Positions 8,338-16,096 of a stretch of 64,000 nucleotides of DNA are shown here, piece by piece (the first letter of the stretch is position 1; each line of letters begins with the position of its first letter). The position numbers and the translations under genes were made by a program. The DNA is from DASQHY01 sp035602605 (lineage in GTDB: Bacteria; Acidobacteriota; Terriglobia; Acidiferrales; UBA7541): NCBI GenBank assembly GCA_035602605.1, contig DATNLZ010000121.1:1-64000 (forward strand). The letters run 5' to 3'. A model generated the notes under the pieces. That model was given only the letters and a program-made list of their open reading frames with translations. It was not told the origin of the DNA and searched no databases.

Positions 8338-8382
8338 AAAAAACATCACCGACAGCCAGGAAGATGTCCGACTGCCGGTGAT
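8338..8382 (-). terminator. Intrinsic terminator after the first amt gene
   Basis: On the minus strand ATCACCGGCAG (8382-8372) pairs with CTGTCGGTGAT (8355-8345), with one G-U pair and a 16-base loop. It is followed by G and six T. It lies 50-100 bases past the stop of the first amt gene and upstream of the second, so it would separate or attenuate the two transcripts. Confidence 0.7.
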
Positions 8383-8433
8383 CGAATTCGAGCGTAAACC
8401 TAAATTCATCTGCTGTACGCAGTAAAAACTGTA

Positions 8434-10059
8434 TCAAGTTGTTGTTTCCTCTGCGGTCTGCAGGGTCATGACTTTCTCTTGCGCGAAGCTAGCTTGGCTC
8501 TGTGCATTTGCCACTCCTCCCGGTACCGCTAACGCTGAGATAACATATTCCGGATAAGCACAGATGCCGTGCTCGTGAAGGTCGAGCCCGTAGAGTTCTC
8601 CTTCGCGGGGGACACGCAGGGTGCCGGTCGCGTTGACCAAGACCATGACCCCGTACGCTACTGCAAAGGTAGCCGTGGTAATAATCAGGCTGCCGATCGC
8701 TTGGGCGGTAAGCAGCTGTAGGCCTCCCCCATAGAACAGCCCTTTCAGCGGTGCCGAATTGTCCGCCGTGATCGGCCCGGTTGCGCCGTATTTTCCACAG
8801 GCGAATAAACCCAGCGAGAGAGTTCCCCAGATGCCGCAGATGCCGTGAACTGGGACCGCCCCGATGGGATCGTCGATGCGCAGCCATTCCAGCAATTCGA
8901 CTCCGGCAACCACAACAACGCCGGAGACGCCACCGAGCAGAATCGCACCGGTCGGGCTAACCCAGTAACACGGACAGGTGATCGCCACCAGTCCTGCGAG
9001 GAAGCCGTTTACGGTAAAGCCCACATCCCACTTCTTGCTCAGGAAGTAGCCGTAAGCCATCGCAGTCAAACCGGCCGCACAAGCCGCAAGGGTGGTGTTG
9101 GTGGCTACTCGGCCAATACCCTCAAAATCCATTGCAGAAAGCGTGCTGCCGGGGTTGAAGCCATACCAGCCAAACCACAAGAGCAAACCGCCGCAGGCAG
9201 CAATGGTCAAATCATGGGGGAGCATGGGTCCGCCACCATCGCGCTTGAACTTGCGTCCGAGCCGCGGACCCAGGACTATTGCGCCAGCGAGCGCGATGAA
9301 TCCGCCGATGGTATGAACAACCGTGGATCCAGCAAAGTCATGGAAGCCAGTGCCGAGCGATACAAAAAAGTGCCCTTGGCTTCCCATCATCGCAAGGAAT
9401 CCATCGGGGCCCCAGGCCCAGTGACCCACGATCGGGTAGATAAAACCGGAGACGGCGACGCTATAAAGAAGATCACCGGTGAAACCGGTGCGGCCAATCA
9501 TCGCACCGGAAGTAATCGTCGAACAGGTGTCAGCAAACGCGAATTGGAAAAGCCAAAAAGCCAGGAAGGCAACTCCGGTAGTTTCATACGTACTTGGCGT
9601 ATTCTGCAGGAAGAACCAGTGATATCCAATGAATCCGTTGCCATGGCTAAACATGAAGGCGAATCCGAAAGCGAAGAAGAGAATGCCGCAAAGACATGTG
9701 TCCACGATACATTCCATAAGGACATTGACTGTCTCGCGCGAACGGCAGAATCCCGCCTCCAGCATTGTGAATCCCACCTGCATGCCGAACACCAAAAACG
9801 CCGCCACAAGTGTCCACACGGTGTTCAGAGGGTTGACGATGTCTGCTGCTTTCACCTCCGGATCCGCGGCGTAGACTCGCACGCCGATCAAATATGTCAC
9901 GACGACGATCGCGACCAGCACGAGAGCAACACCGGCGGCTTTTCCCAGGATCAGTAGTTTTCCGTACCGGCGCCACTCTGGGTCCCGCAATCTTTCCGCC
10001 AGCCGCGAGAATTTTTCCGACAGTGATAACCGCCGCTTTACTTGATGAAAATTGGACAC
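8434..10059 (-). CDS. amt: Ammonium transporter (first copy in cluster)
   Basis: This 541-aa Amt-family channel has a basic N-terminal stretch and an extra hydrophobic segment (AAGVALVLVAIVVVTYLIGV) ahead of the Amt core (NPLNTVWTLVAAFLVFGMQV). The pore histidines sit in GSTVVHTIGG and PVHGICGIWG, and the PII-facing tail ends GLDLHEHGICAYPEY. I choose GTG at 10059 because AAGGAG lies 7 bases upstream; a longer GTG start at 10098 overlaps the previous stop but has no ribosome site. It is followed by the terminator at 8338. The two Amt copies differ clearly in their N-terminal extensions. Confidence 0.92.
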   Translation of the reverse strand: MSNFHQVKRRLSLSEKFSRLAERLRDPEWRRYGKLLILGKAAGVALVLVAIVVVTYLIGVRVYAADPEVKAADIVNPLNTVWTLVAAFLVFGMQVGFTMLEAGFCRSRETVNVLMECIVDTCLCGILFFAFGFAFMFSHGNGFIGYHWFFLQNTPSTYETTGVAFLAFWLFQFAFADTCSTITSGAMIGRTGFTGDLLYSVAVSGFIYPIVGHWAWGPDGFLAMMGSQGHFFVSLGTGFHDFAGSTVVHTIGGFIALAGAIVLGPRLGRKFKRDGGGPMLPHDLTIAACGGLLLWFGWYGFNPGSTLSAMDFEGIGRVATNTTLAACAAGLTAMAYGYFLSKKWDVGFTVNGFLAGLVAITCPCYWVSPTGAILLGGVSGVVVVAGVELLEWLRIDDPIGAVPVHGICGIWGTLSLGLFACGKYGATGPITADNSAPLKGLFYGGGLQLLTAQAIGSLIITTATFAVAYGVMVLVNATGTLRVPREGELYGLDLHEHGICAYPEYVISALAVPGGVANAQSQASFAQEKVMTLQTAEETTT

Positions 10060-10094
10060 ACTATTTCTCCTTTTGTTATCAATCCCATCGCGGC

Positions 10095-10277
10095 TCACCG
10101 GTTCTTCCAGATCGCCTTCTTCAGATAGGCCTTGTTAAGCACGCCGATGATTCCGAACAAGCTCACCGCCAAACCCAGAAGGACGACCACCAGCCGGGCG
10201 CCGACGGAATTCAGAGCTAGACTGAGGACGCTGATTACAAACCCAAGCAGAGTTACAAGAATTCCGATAAGAATCAT
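10095..10277 (-). CDS. 60-aa membrane protein
   Basis: Two hydrophobic helices (ILIGILVTLLGFVISVLSLA and LVVVLLGLAVSLFGIIGVL) are followed by a basic tail (NKAYLKKAIWKNR). GAGGA lies about 9 bases before the ATG and overlaps the stop of the preceding small gene, so the pair is probably co-translated. It sits between the porin and the first amt gene. I do not recognise a named family; it could be an accessory subunit of the transporter. Confidence 0.7.
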   Translation of the reverse strand: MILIGILVTLLGFVISVLSLALNSVGARLVVVLLGLAVSLFGIIGVLNKAYLKKAIWKNR

Positions 10278-10289
10278 GTCTCGTTATCC

Positions 10290-10469
10290 TCAATTCTCCG
10301 CGTTTTCCAGCGGCTTACACTTTCGAAAGGTTCCCGCCGAGATTCCCAAAAGCACCGCCGTCACCAGGAAGAGCAAAATGCTCCCCCCTTTATAGATGGC
10401 GCCGGAAAGCGTGGTGAATCCCAGCAAAAAGGTAGTTACTCCTACGGCTTGTGTGGCATTTGCTGCCAT
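10290..10469 (-). CDS. 59-aa membrane protein
   Basis: From ATG at 10469, preceded by GGGGAGG, the minus strand encodes 59 aa: MAANATQAVGVTTFLLGFTT, a short Gly-rich turn (YKGGS), a second helix (ILLFLVTAVLLGISAG) and a basic Cys-containing end (TFRKCKPLENAEN). The strong ribosome site, the 12-base spacing to the next small membrane gene and its place between porin and amt support a real gene. Family unknown. Confidence 0.65.
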   Translation of the reverse strand: MAANATQAVGVTTFLLGFTTLSGAIYKGGSILLFLVTAVLLGISAGTFRKCKPLENAEN

Positions 10470-10535
10470 CGAAAACCTCCCCTTAAGGTTTGAACAGAGA
10501 CCGCATACGCAAAAACCTCATGTTCCCAGAGCTGT

Positions 10536-11828
10536 TTACCGCTTGGGGCCAAAAAACACAAGAACCCCCAACGTAAGCGTGTCCTGGCTCTTGTAAGTCC
10601 CTGGGAAACCCAGGTAATTCGCGGAGAAGTTCGGGTTTGTGCTGAGCGTTGCCCCACGCTGGAAGAAAGGCTGATTGGACCAGTCATGCCGGTATTCCAA
10701 CCGAGCGAGCAGTCCCTCCAGCATCTTATATTCGCCGGTTATCGTGCCTTCCTTCAGCGACTGGCTCACGCCAGTCCCTGTGGCGAATCCCTGCGGGTCG
10801 GCCAGCCATTCAAAACGCGGGGTAAACGCCCACTTGTCGGTAAACTGAAGGTGGAGAGCGCCAGCGACGCCGTACCACTTGCCGACAGCGGGAGCGCCAA
10901 CTACGATTGGGAAATTTCTGTTTTGCCCGTAGTCAAAGTTAATGTACGCATTAACCTTGCCCGAAGGCGTGAGCAGCAAAGTAGTGTCGTACATGTGGCG
11001 CCATCCCTTATTCGTGCCGGGATTTTCCGGGCCTCCATAATAGTTGTTGCTCCAGCTGAACTTTTTCGTGGTAAAGGTTCCTGTCAGCCCGATGGTCTTC
11101 CCGCTGTTATTGTCTTCGACGTTGTTCCACCCATTGACCACCTGCACGCCTCCTGTGAAGTGCTTGCCGGCTGGGAAGGACGTCCGCAGTCCGAAGTGGT
11201 AATAGGGGATTGCCCAGGAAAATAGCAGCGAACGGGAATAATTCCAGTTACCGTTGGTTTCGATCACCTCGGCGCCGGCGCTGGTTACGAATTTCCCGAA
11301 GTCCAATTGTAGCCCCTTGGCCGCTGCCGGTTTCCAGCTCACATACGCCTGCTCGATATACCGCCATATTTCAGGTTGTCTCTCGCCGGCGTTAGCGATG
11401 ATATCGAACGCTCGCCCGAAGCCGAAATCCACCTGGAAGCCGACGGGATCCGCTGAGTGCGATAGGCTTATCTTGGCCATATTCAAGCTAAATTGATTGG
11501 CTTTCACATTGAAGTTATATAATTGATTGTTTCCCGATGCCGGATGATTGAAATTGAAACTGTAATAACCGTCCACGAATCCGGCAAAGTCGATCGGGCC
11601 CGCCGACCATGTGGGCGGTGCGGGAGCGGCCGGTGCCGGAGCCGCCGGTGCTTGTGCAGCAGGTGCCGCAGGCTCCTGGGTTGCGGCACCTGCCGGCGGA
11701 GCTTGTCCAGTCGCGGGAGGTACGGGTGGATTCGAATTGGTGAGCGCTGGACCGGTCTGCGCCGCTGCGCAAAGCGCCAGCACTAAGCTGAATAAAAGAC
11801 TGAAACAGCACTTAGAGAATAGCTTCAA
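10536..11828 (-). CDS. Outer-membrane beta-barrel porin
   Basis: This 430-aa exported protein has a signal peptide (SLLFSLVLALCAAAQ), a 50-aa Ala/Pro-rich linker, and then alternating amphipathic strands rich in Tyr, Trp, Phe and Asn, with GFVDGYYSFNFNHPA near the start of the barrel and DTLTLGVLVFFGPKR at the end. That end resembles the BBP2/Gcw-type outer-membrane barrel family. The start is TTG at 11828, with AAGGAG nine bases upstream. As first gene of the ammonium cluster it may let ammonium or other small solutes cross the outer membrane; the substrate is inferred from context only. Confidence 0.82.
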   Translation of the reverse strand: MKLFSKCCFSLLFSLVLALCAAAQTGPALTNSNPPVPPATGQAPPAGAATQEPAAPAAQAPAAPAPAAPAPPTWSAGPIDFAGFVDGYYSFNFNHPASGNNQLYNFNVKANQFSLNMAKISLSHSADPVGFQVDFGFGRAFDIIANAGERQPEIWRYIEQAYVSWKPAAAKGLQLDFGKFVTSAGAEVIETNGNWNYSRSLLFSWAIPYYHFGLRTSFPAGKHFTGGVQVVNGWNNVEDNNSGKTIGLTGTFTTKKFSWSNNYYGGPENPGTNKGWRHMYDTTLLLTPSGKVNAYINFDYGQNRNFPIVVGAPAVGKWYGVAGALHLQFTDKWAFTPRFEWLADPQGFATGTGVSQSLKEGTITGEYKMLEGLLARLEYRHDWSNQPFFQRGATLSTNPNFSANYLGFPGTYKSQDTLTLGVLVFFGPKR

Positions 11829-12004
11829 TTTGTCGTTCTCCTTATGCTTGCAGTAACTTCCGCCCCTGGCCGTGCGACCTGGCTGCAGCAGGAAAAAAGA
11901 AATTGCGTGAGCACGGACTGTAATCGTGCCCTTTACGAAAAGCCAATCGATTATTTCGATTGCATTAATTCAATTTTTCTGGTTGAGGTAACTTTCCACT
12001 GCAG

Positions 12005-12018
12005 GCATTATGTTTGCC
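12005..12018 (-). promoter_or_regulatory. Possible sigma-54 promoter for the porin-amt operon
   Basis: On the minus strand TGGCAAACATAATGCC contains the GG-N10-GC spacing of a -24/-12 promoter. The -24 half (TGGCA) matches well and the -12 half (ATGC) only partly. It would start transcription about 165 bases before the porin. Nitrogen genes are often sigma-54 dependent, which raises the prior, but the match is weak and no activator site was identified. Confidence 0.3.
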
Positions 12019-12093
12019 ACCGTGCGCGTGGCCGTCGGTAGGGCGGTCCTGCGCCATTCACAGAATTACATTTGTCGTCGAAAGGTGGAACGC

Positions 12094-12432
12094 ATGAAAA
12101 AGCTCGAAGCGATCATCCAGCCTTCACGATTTGAATCCGTGAAAGATGCGCTGCTCGAGATGGGCGTGGGAGGTCTGACCGTCACGGAAGTGCGCGGACA
12201 CGGTCGGCAGAAGGGCCACACCGAGGTTTACCGCGGTCGGGAATATACGGTAGACCTCCTGCCCAAGATCAAGCTGGAAGTGGTGCTTCCGAACGAACTT
12301 GCAGAAAGCGTCGTAGCTGCTATTCTAAAGACGGCCAAAACCGGCAAAATTGGCGACGGCAAGATCTTTCTTTCTAATGTGGATGAAGCCGTTCGGATCC
12401 GCAATGGGGAGCGCGGCGAGACCGCCCTTTAA
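12094..12432 (+). CDS. glnB: Nitrogen regulatory protein PII
   Basis: This 112-aa trimeric signal protein senses ATP/ADP and 2-oxoglutarate and controls Amt channels and nitrogen enzymes. It has the family start MKKLEAIIQPSRFESVKDAL, the T-loop with Tyr51 in VYRGREYTVDLLPK (the uridylylation site), and the C-terminal GKIGDGKIFL signature. AAAGGTGG precedes the ATG at 12094. It is divergent from the porin/amt operon and 5 bases upstream of glnD, which encodes the enzyme that modifies Tyr51. Whether it should be called glnB or glnK cannot be settled from sequence alone. Confidence 0.96.
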   Translation: MKKLEAIIQPSRFESVKDALLEMGVGGLTVTEVRGHGRQKGHTEVYRGREYTVDLLPKIKLEVVLPNELAESVVAAILKTAKTGKIGDGKIFLSNVDEAVRIRNGERGETAL

Positions 12433-12437
12433 ATATA

Positions 12438-15140
12438 GTGACCACTTCCCCCCGGCCCAGCTTTGATCCGGACTACCAAGTTCCGGAGACTATGCAAGGT
12501 TCTGTTACCTCTACGCGTTTGCTAGGTCAATTCTGCAAGGACGAACGGCAACGGATCCAGCAACAGTTTGAAATGGGTGTCAGCTCTCGAAAAACCCTTC
12601 ACGCCCTGTGCCAATTGGCCGACCGAAGCATCCGTCAAATTTTTGAGCAAACGCTCGGAGCGCAAAACACCGAGAGATCGGGATTTTGTCTTCTTGCGCT
12701 GGGTGGATACGGCCGGCAGCATCTCTTTCCCTTCTCAGACCTCGATATCCTTTTTCTTTTCAGTAGCAAAGAGGCCGAGCACCAGTTCCAAAAACCCGTC
12801 GCCGAGTTCTCACGCGCCTTGTGGGATTTGGGATTTCGCGTCAGTTCAGCGGGCCGCACCCTTGAGGAGTGTAAGCGCATCGAAGAAGACAACGCGGAAT
12901 TTCACTTGGCAGTGCTGGACCGCCGTTTTTTGGTTGGTGATAAGAATCTTTTCGAGCGGCTCGACAAAAGGGTGTTGCCGGTTTCGGAAGCTCAGGCAAG
13001 GCATTTTCTGCTGGCGCAACTTCATCGCCTCACGCACGAACGACTGGCTCACTACGGCAACACTATTTTTCACCTGGAACCCAACGTGAAAGAAGCTCCA
13101 GGAGGGTTGCGCGATTATCAAGCCGCCGCATGGCTACGACAGATCGCTGGTGAAAAAAAAGAGATCAACTCGAACGGCGCAACCATCGGCGAGGGCGAGT
13201 TTGCTCAAAATGCCGTCGACTTTCTCAGCGCGATCCGTTGTTTTCTTCATTACCGCAATGGACGCAATGACAATACTCTCACTTATGAATTTCAAGCCTT
13301 GGCGGCGGAACGCTCATTGCCCAACGGAGACGGCGGGTCTCGAAGTGCCGCTGAGTGGATGCGACTCTATTTTCGGCATGCGCGGACGCTAAACCGTCAA
13401 CTCTTGCGTCTTCTAGAACAGCATCCTCACAAGCCGCACCAGGTTTCCAAGCGACATTTCCTTTCCAAGAAATATACGGACTCCGCATCGACGGCACTCC
13501 TGAAGCGCTTGCTTGGGGCGGCACGCGCTTTAAAAGCAGAGCCAGGCAATGGCCAACCATTCGCGGTGCGAAATGGCCTGCTCGAAGTACTGGACGAGTC
13601 GGCGCTTTTCGACCGGCGCGTTGCGTTCTCGCTATTCGCAGAAGCCGCCCGAATTGGTATACCGCTCAGCCACCAGGCCGAACGCAGCATCGCCTACATT
13701 CTCTCTCATCCGGAGTTGTGGGCCCCGAACAAGGAAGTGACCTGGGCCGAGATTCGGGATATCTTCGCCGGAGATTATCCAGGTATTGCATTGAGGCCGA
13801 TGCACCGCCTGGGCTTGCTCTCGGATGTATTGCCGGAATTCCGCATCGTCGATTCGCTGGTAGTGCGCGACTTTTATCACCGCTACACTGTGGACGAACA
13901 TTCGCTGCGAGCCATCGAGCGCCTCCAGGAACTTGGCGAGCCGAAGGATCAACGCGATAAATATTTCACGAACCTGTGGAGATCGCTCGAGCATCGCGAG
14001 TTGCTCATCTTAGCTTTATTGCTTCACGACGTCGGCAAAGGCATGCCCGTGGAAAATCATGTGACTGGGAGCCTCCAGGCACTGGATTCTACTGCGCTGC
14101 GCCTGCGCCTCGAGCCGCAGGAAAAGGACGAGGTGCATTTTCTCATCAAGCACCATCTCGATATGTCCGCCACACTGCGGCGCGATATCTTCGATCCAGA
14201 AACGATCGTCACTTTTTCCAAGACCATTTCTACAGGTGAGCGGCTGGCCCGCCTTTGCCTTCTCACCTATGCAGATATTCATGCGGTTAATCCCGAAGCG
14301 CTCACGCCCTGGAAGGCGGAAATGCTTTGGCAGCTTTTTGCCGCCACATACAATCAATTGAACCGCAGCCTGGACCGCGATCGCTTGCACGCGATTCACG
14401 AGAATACCGTGCTTGACGAAGTGCTGCATCTGGTTCAAGGCGCAGAGCGCGAAGAGATCGAGCAGTTCCTCGAGGGATTTCCTCGCCGCTATCTCGCCGT
14501 GCATCCTCCTGCGGAAATTGCCGCGCACTTCTCGCTATACAAGAAGCTGAACGACGGACCTGTGCAGACAGAGCTGCAATCAACTCCTCACGCCAATTCC
14601 CTGACGCTCGTGGCCCGAGACCGGCCAGCGCTTTTCGCCACGATTGCTGGTGTTCTCGCTGGATGGAGCATGAACATCATTAAAGCGGAGGCGTTTGCGA
14701 ATGACGCCGGCATCGTGCTCGACACATTCCAATTTGTGGACTTGCACCGCACACTCGAATTAAACCCGGGCGAAAGCGAGCGCTTGCGTCGCAGCCTTGT
14801 CGAAATCGTCAGCGGGGAAGCCCCGCTCGCGCCCCTTCTAAAAGCCGGGCTTCACTCGACGTATGGCCGGAGCTCGAAGGTGGCGGTTTACACCCGCATT
14901 CGTTTTGACGATGAGTCTGCCGCGCGATCCACATTGCTGGAAATATTGACCCAGGATAGACCAGGCCTGCTGCAGGAGATTGGCTCAGTGCTTGCTCAGT
15001 TGGGTTGTAACATTGAGGTCGCCCTGATCGATACCGAAGGGCACAAGGCAATAGATGTGTTTTACCTCACACAAAACGGAGCCAAGCTCTCCGAGCAGTT
15101 GCAGGACCGCATCACCACCGAACTCCGCGCCAGACTTTAG
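12438..15140 (+). CDS. glnD: PII uridylyltransferase/uridylyl-removing enzyme
   Basis: This cytosolic glutamine sensor adds and removes UMP on PII. The 900 aa are typical. In order: nucleotidyltransferase domain with LGGYGRQHLFPFSDLDIL near residues 88-105, a GlnD-specific helical region with NVKEAPGGLRDYQ, an HD hydrolase domain with LLLHDVGKGMPVENH near 530, and two C-terminal ACT domains (from about 720 and 820) that bind glutamine. The GTG start at 12438 has no clear ribosome site. An in-frame ATG at 12492 has CCGGAG upstream and is a good alternative. It is probably co-transcribed with the PII gene. Confidence 0.96.
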   Translation: MTTSPRPSFDPDYQVPETMQGSVTSTRLLGQFCKDERQRIQQQFEMGVSSRKTLHALCQLADRSIRQIFEQTLGAQNTERSGFCLLALGGYGRQHLFPFSDLDILFLFSSKEAEHQFQKPVAEFSRALWDLGFRVSSAGRTLEECKRIEEDNAEFHLAVLDRRFLVGDKNLFERLDKRVLPVSEAQARHFLLAQLHRLTHERLAHYGNTIFHLEPNVKEAPGGLRDYQAAAWLRQIAGEKKEINSNGATIGEGEFAQNAVDFLSAIRCFLHYRNGRNDNTLTYEFQALAAERSLPNGDGGSRSAAEWMRLYFRHARTLNRQLLRLLEQHPHKPHQVSKRHFLSKKYTDSASTALLKRLLGAARALKAEPGNGQPFAVRNGLLEVLDESALFDRRVAFSLFAEAARIGIPLSHQAERSIAYILSHPELWAPNKEVTWAEIRDIFAGDYPGIALRPMHRLGLLSDVLPEFRIVDSLVVRDFYHRYTVDEHSLRAIERLQELGEPKDQRDKYFTNLWRSLEHRELLILALLLHDVGKGMPVENHVTGSLQALDSTALRLRLEPQEKDEVHFLIKHHLDMSATLRRDIFDPETIVTFSKTISTGERLARLCLLTYADIHAVNPEALTPWKAEMLWQLFAATYNQLNRSLDRDRLHAIHENTVLDEVLHLVQGAEREEIEQFLEGFPRRYLAVHPPAEIAAHFSLYKKLNDGPVQTELQSTPHANSLTLVARDRPALFATIAGVLAGWSMNIIKAEAFANDAGIVLDTFQFVDLHRTLELNPGESERLRRSLVEIVSGEAPLAPLLKAGLHSTYGRSSKVAVYTRIRFDDESAARSTLLEILTQDRPGLLQEIGSVLAQLGCNIEVALIDTEGHKAIDVFYLTQNGAKLSEQLQDRITTELRARL

Positions 15141-15421
15141 ACGCTCAAGAAGCACTTGCCCTCGCCGGGACCCTGCAAGAGTCGGAGCTGACTTTGCATG
15201 GTTTTTATTGTTCCATTCGCGCAGATTTTTTCATTGATCTTCCTTCGATTACCTACGCTGCGTTCGAGCCTTCATTTCTCATCTAACTTCACACACGCGG
15301 CCATTTCACGTCCTGGCAGTAGATAACCAAGACCAAGGCAAAGTTTCACTCCGTGTCGCAGGTATAATCATATGCCAATGAAATACGACCGTCGTAGACA
15401 TTCATCATCACGCTAATCTTC

Positions 15422-16096
15422 ATGGCCATCCTTTCTCTGCAGAATGTCTCGAAGGACTACTTAACCGATGGACAGTGCGTTCGTGCGCTCCGCGAAGTTA
15501 CACTAGAAGTGTCGTGCGGAGATTTTCTGGCGCTGGTCGGACGCAGCGGGTGTGGTAAGTCAACCCTATTGAACCTGGCCGGGGCCATGGACTTCCCCAC
15601 ATCCGGGGAAGTTCTTGTGAACGGGGTTGCGACATCCTCTTTAAACGATGCGGGGCTAACACGATTGCGGCGCGAGAAAGTGGGCTTCATTTTTCAGTCG
15701 TTTCAGCTGCTCCATACGCTTACTGTTTGTGAGAATGTAGAACTTCCATGGCTCCTCGCTGGAAAACCAGCCGGGCGCGCTGCGGCAAGAGACCGTCTGG
15801 CTTGGGTAGAACTGGAAGAACTCGAAGATCGCTACCCTCACCAGCTTTCTGGCGGGCAAATGCAACGCGTAGCTATTGCGCGCGCTTTAATTCATGCTCC
15901 GAGTATTCTGCTGGCCGATGAGCCGACCGGAAATCTCGACACGGAAACCGGCAACAATATTCTTCTTCTGCTGCAACGAGTGACGCGCGAACACAATACC
16001 GCAACCATCCTGGCCACGCACAGCCTCGAAGCAGCGGCCCTGGCCACCGGGGTGGTTCGAATGCGCGATGGAAAAATTGAAGAAATAGTGCGTTAA
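15422..16096 (+). CDS. ABC transporter ATP-binding protein (LolD/MacB type)
   Basis: This 224-aa nucleotide-binding subunit has Walker A GRSGCGKST (about residues 40-48), a Q-loop FIFQSFQLL, signature LSGGQMQRVAIARAL, and Walker B ILLADEPTGNLDTETG. It powers the permease encoded immediately downstream, whose ATG follows this gene's TAA with no gap. The size and TGNLD motif place it with the LolD/MacB/FtsE group, which uses mechanotransmission rather than classical import. The partner genes suggest release or export of a lipid or lipoprotein at the inner membrane. Confidence 0.93.
   Translation: MAILSLQNVSKDYLTDGQCVRALREVTLEVSCGDFLALVGRSGCGKSTLLNLAGAMDFPTSGEVLVNGVATSSLNDAGLTRLRREKVGFIFQSFQLLHTLTVCENVELPWLLAGKPAGRAAARDRLAWVELEELEDRYPHQLSGGQMQRVAIARALIHAPSILLADEPTGNLDTETGNNILLLLQRVTREHNTATILATHSLEAAALATGVVRMRDGKIEEIVR

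Noticed and set aside
8845..9957. A 370-codon plus-strand frame opposite the first amt gene
   Set aside because: The opposite strand encodes a clear Amt transporter; the plus frame is rich in Arg, Glu, His and Asn without any motif.
12048..12063. A second GG-N10-GC match in front of the PII gene
   Set aside because: It lies in GC-rich sequence and neither half fits the sigma-54 consensus beyond the dinucleotides.
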